In this document: positions 63,627 through 63,681 of the stretch, in pieces
How the letters are laid out: every line of letters starts with the position of its first letter
Position numbering within the stretch: the stretch's first letter is position 1
DNA from: Cloacibacillus sp.
Lineage (GTDB): Bacteria; Synergistota; Synergistia; Synergistales; Synergistaceae
DNA: 63,681 nt
Assembly: GCF_020860125.1 (NCBI RefSeq)
Contig: NZ_JAJBUX010000037.1
Location: forward strand, 1-63,681
Direction: 5' to 3'
Program-made: the position numbers and the translations under genes
Notes under the pieces: model-generated
Database searches by the model: none
Told to the model about the DNA's origin: nothing
Seen by the model: only the letters and a program-made list of their open reading frames with translations

Positions 63627-63681
63627 TGGTGGATCGTACAGGAATCGAACCTGTAACCCCCTGATTAAGAGTCAGGTGCTC
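63627..63681 (-). tRNA. tRNA-Lys(CTT), second copy, cut by window end
   Basis: The 55 visible bases repeat the first tRNA-Lys base for base (3' CCA, acceptor 3' strand, T arm, anticodon arm). The 5' part lies outside the window. Confidence 0.93.

Overview
The window looks like a chromosomal segment of a Gram-negative anaerobe of the phylum Synergistota, possibly Cloacibacillus-like. Three things point there. One secreted protein (28897-29556) ends in a Synergist-CTERM-like tail (Gly-rich linker, Cys, hydrophobic helix, basic end). There is a full outer-membrane toolkit (lpxA, lpxC, lpxD, fabZ, kdsC, an LptF/G permease, bamA). There is also a four-subunit 2-oxoacid:ferredoxin oxidoreductase. 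The genus is an inference. Nearly all of the window is ordinary chromosome. The accessory-looking parts are 27.8-30.2 kb, the signalling block at 42-54 kb and the tRNA/IS remnant at 62.5-63.7 kb.

Layout. 0-16 kb: a truncated MFS transporter, mprF, a large structured inverted repeat, an NFACT/RqcH protein, ileS-rluD, dgkA, an S55 (SpoIVB-like) peptidase, prfB read through a +1 frameshift, birA, and selD with an in-frame UGA that is almost certainly selenocysteine. 16-27 kb: a tail-anchored small protein, an Lrp regulator, then a minus-strand envelope run: sigma factor, membrane protein, bamA, an unknown envelope protein, lpxD, lpxC, fabZ, lpxA, kdsC, lptF/G. 27-30.4 kb: a histidine phosphatase, a truncated DUF1848 gene, the Synergist-CTERM protein, a repeat-rich gene-free stretch and tRNA-Thr/tRNA-Gly. 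30.4-36.3 kb: a tripartite RND efflux operon.

36.4-40.8 kb holds what I consider the most interesting unit. An alkaline phosphatase is followed, with 25 bp or less between genes, by a DUF3299-like CxxC protein, an ABC ATPase and an FtsX-type permease with a His/Asp/Glu-rich loop. The set is preceded by three 11-bp-spaced TTAACA-like repeats just upstream of a TATAAT, which looks like a Pho box. I infer a phosphate-starvation operon that couples a zinc-dependent phosphatase to a metal-type ABC system.

42-54 kb is a signalling block: a PTS-EIIC/EAL fusion, lspA, a response regulator, its LytS-type sensor kinase broken by a frameshift and an in-frame TGA, a TetR-like/REC/GGDEF fusion, and a 1432-residue multi-PAS hybrid kinase. 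54-62 kb carries a C39-like protein, the kor operon (D-A-B-C order), and a tightly coupled run: response regulator, glucosaminidase, acpS, nnrDE, tsaE, tsaB. The right end holds tRNA-Leu, tRNA-Val, tRNA-Val and two tRNA-Lys copies around an internally deleted IS66-type element with perfect 13-bp ends.
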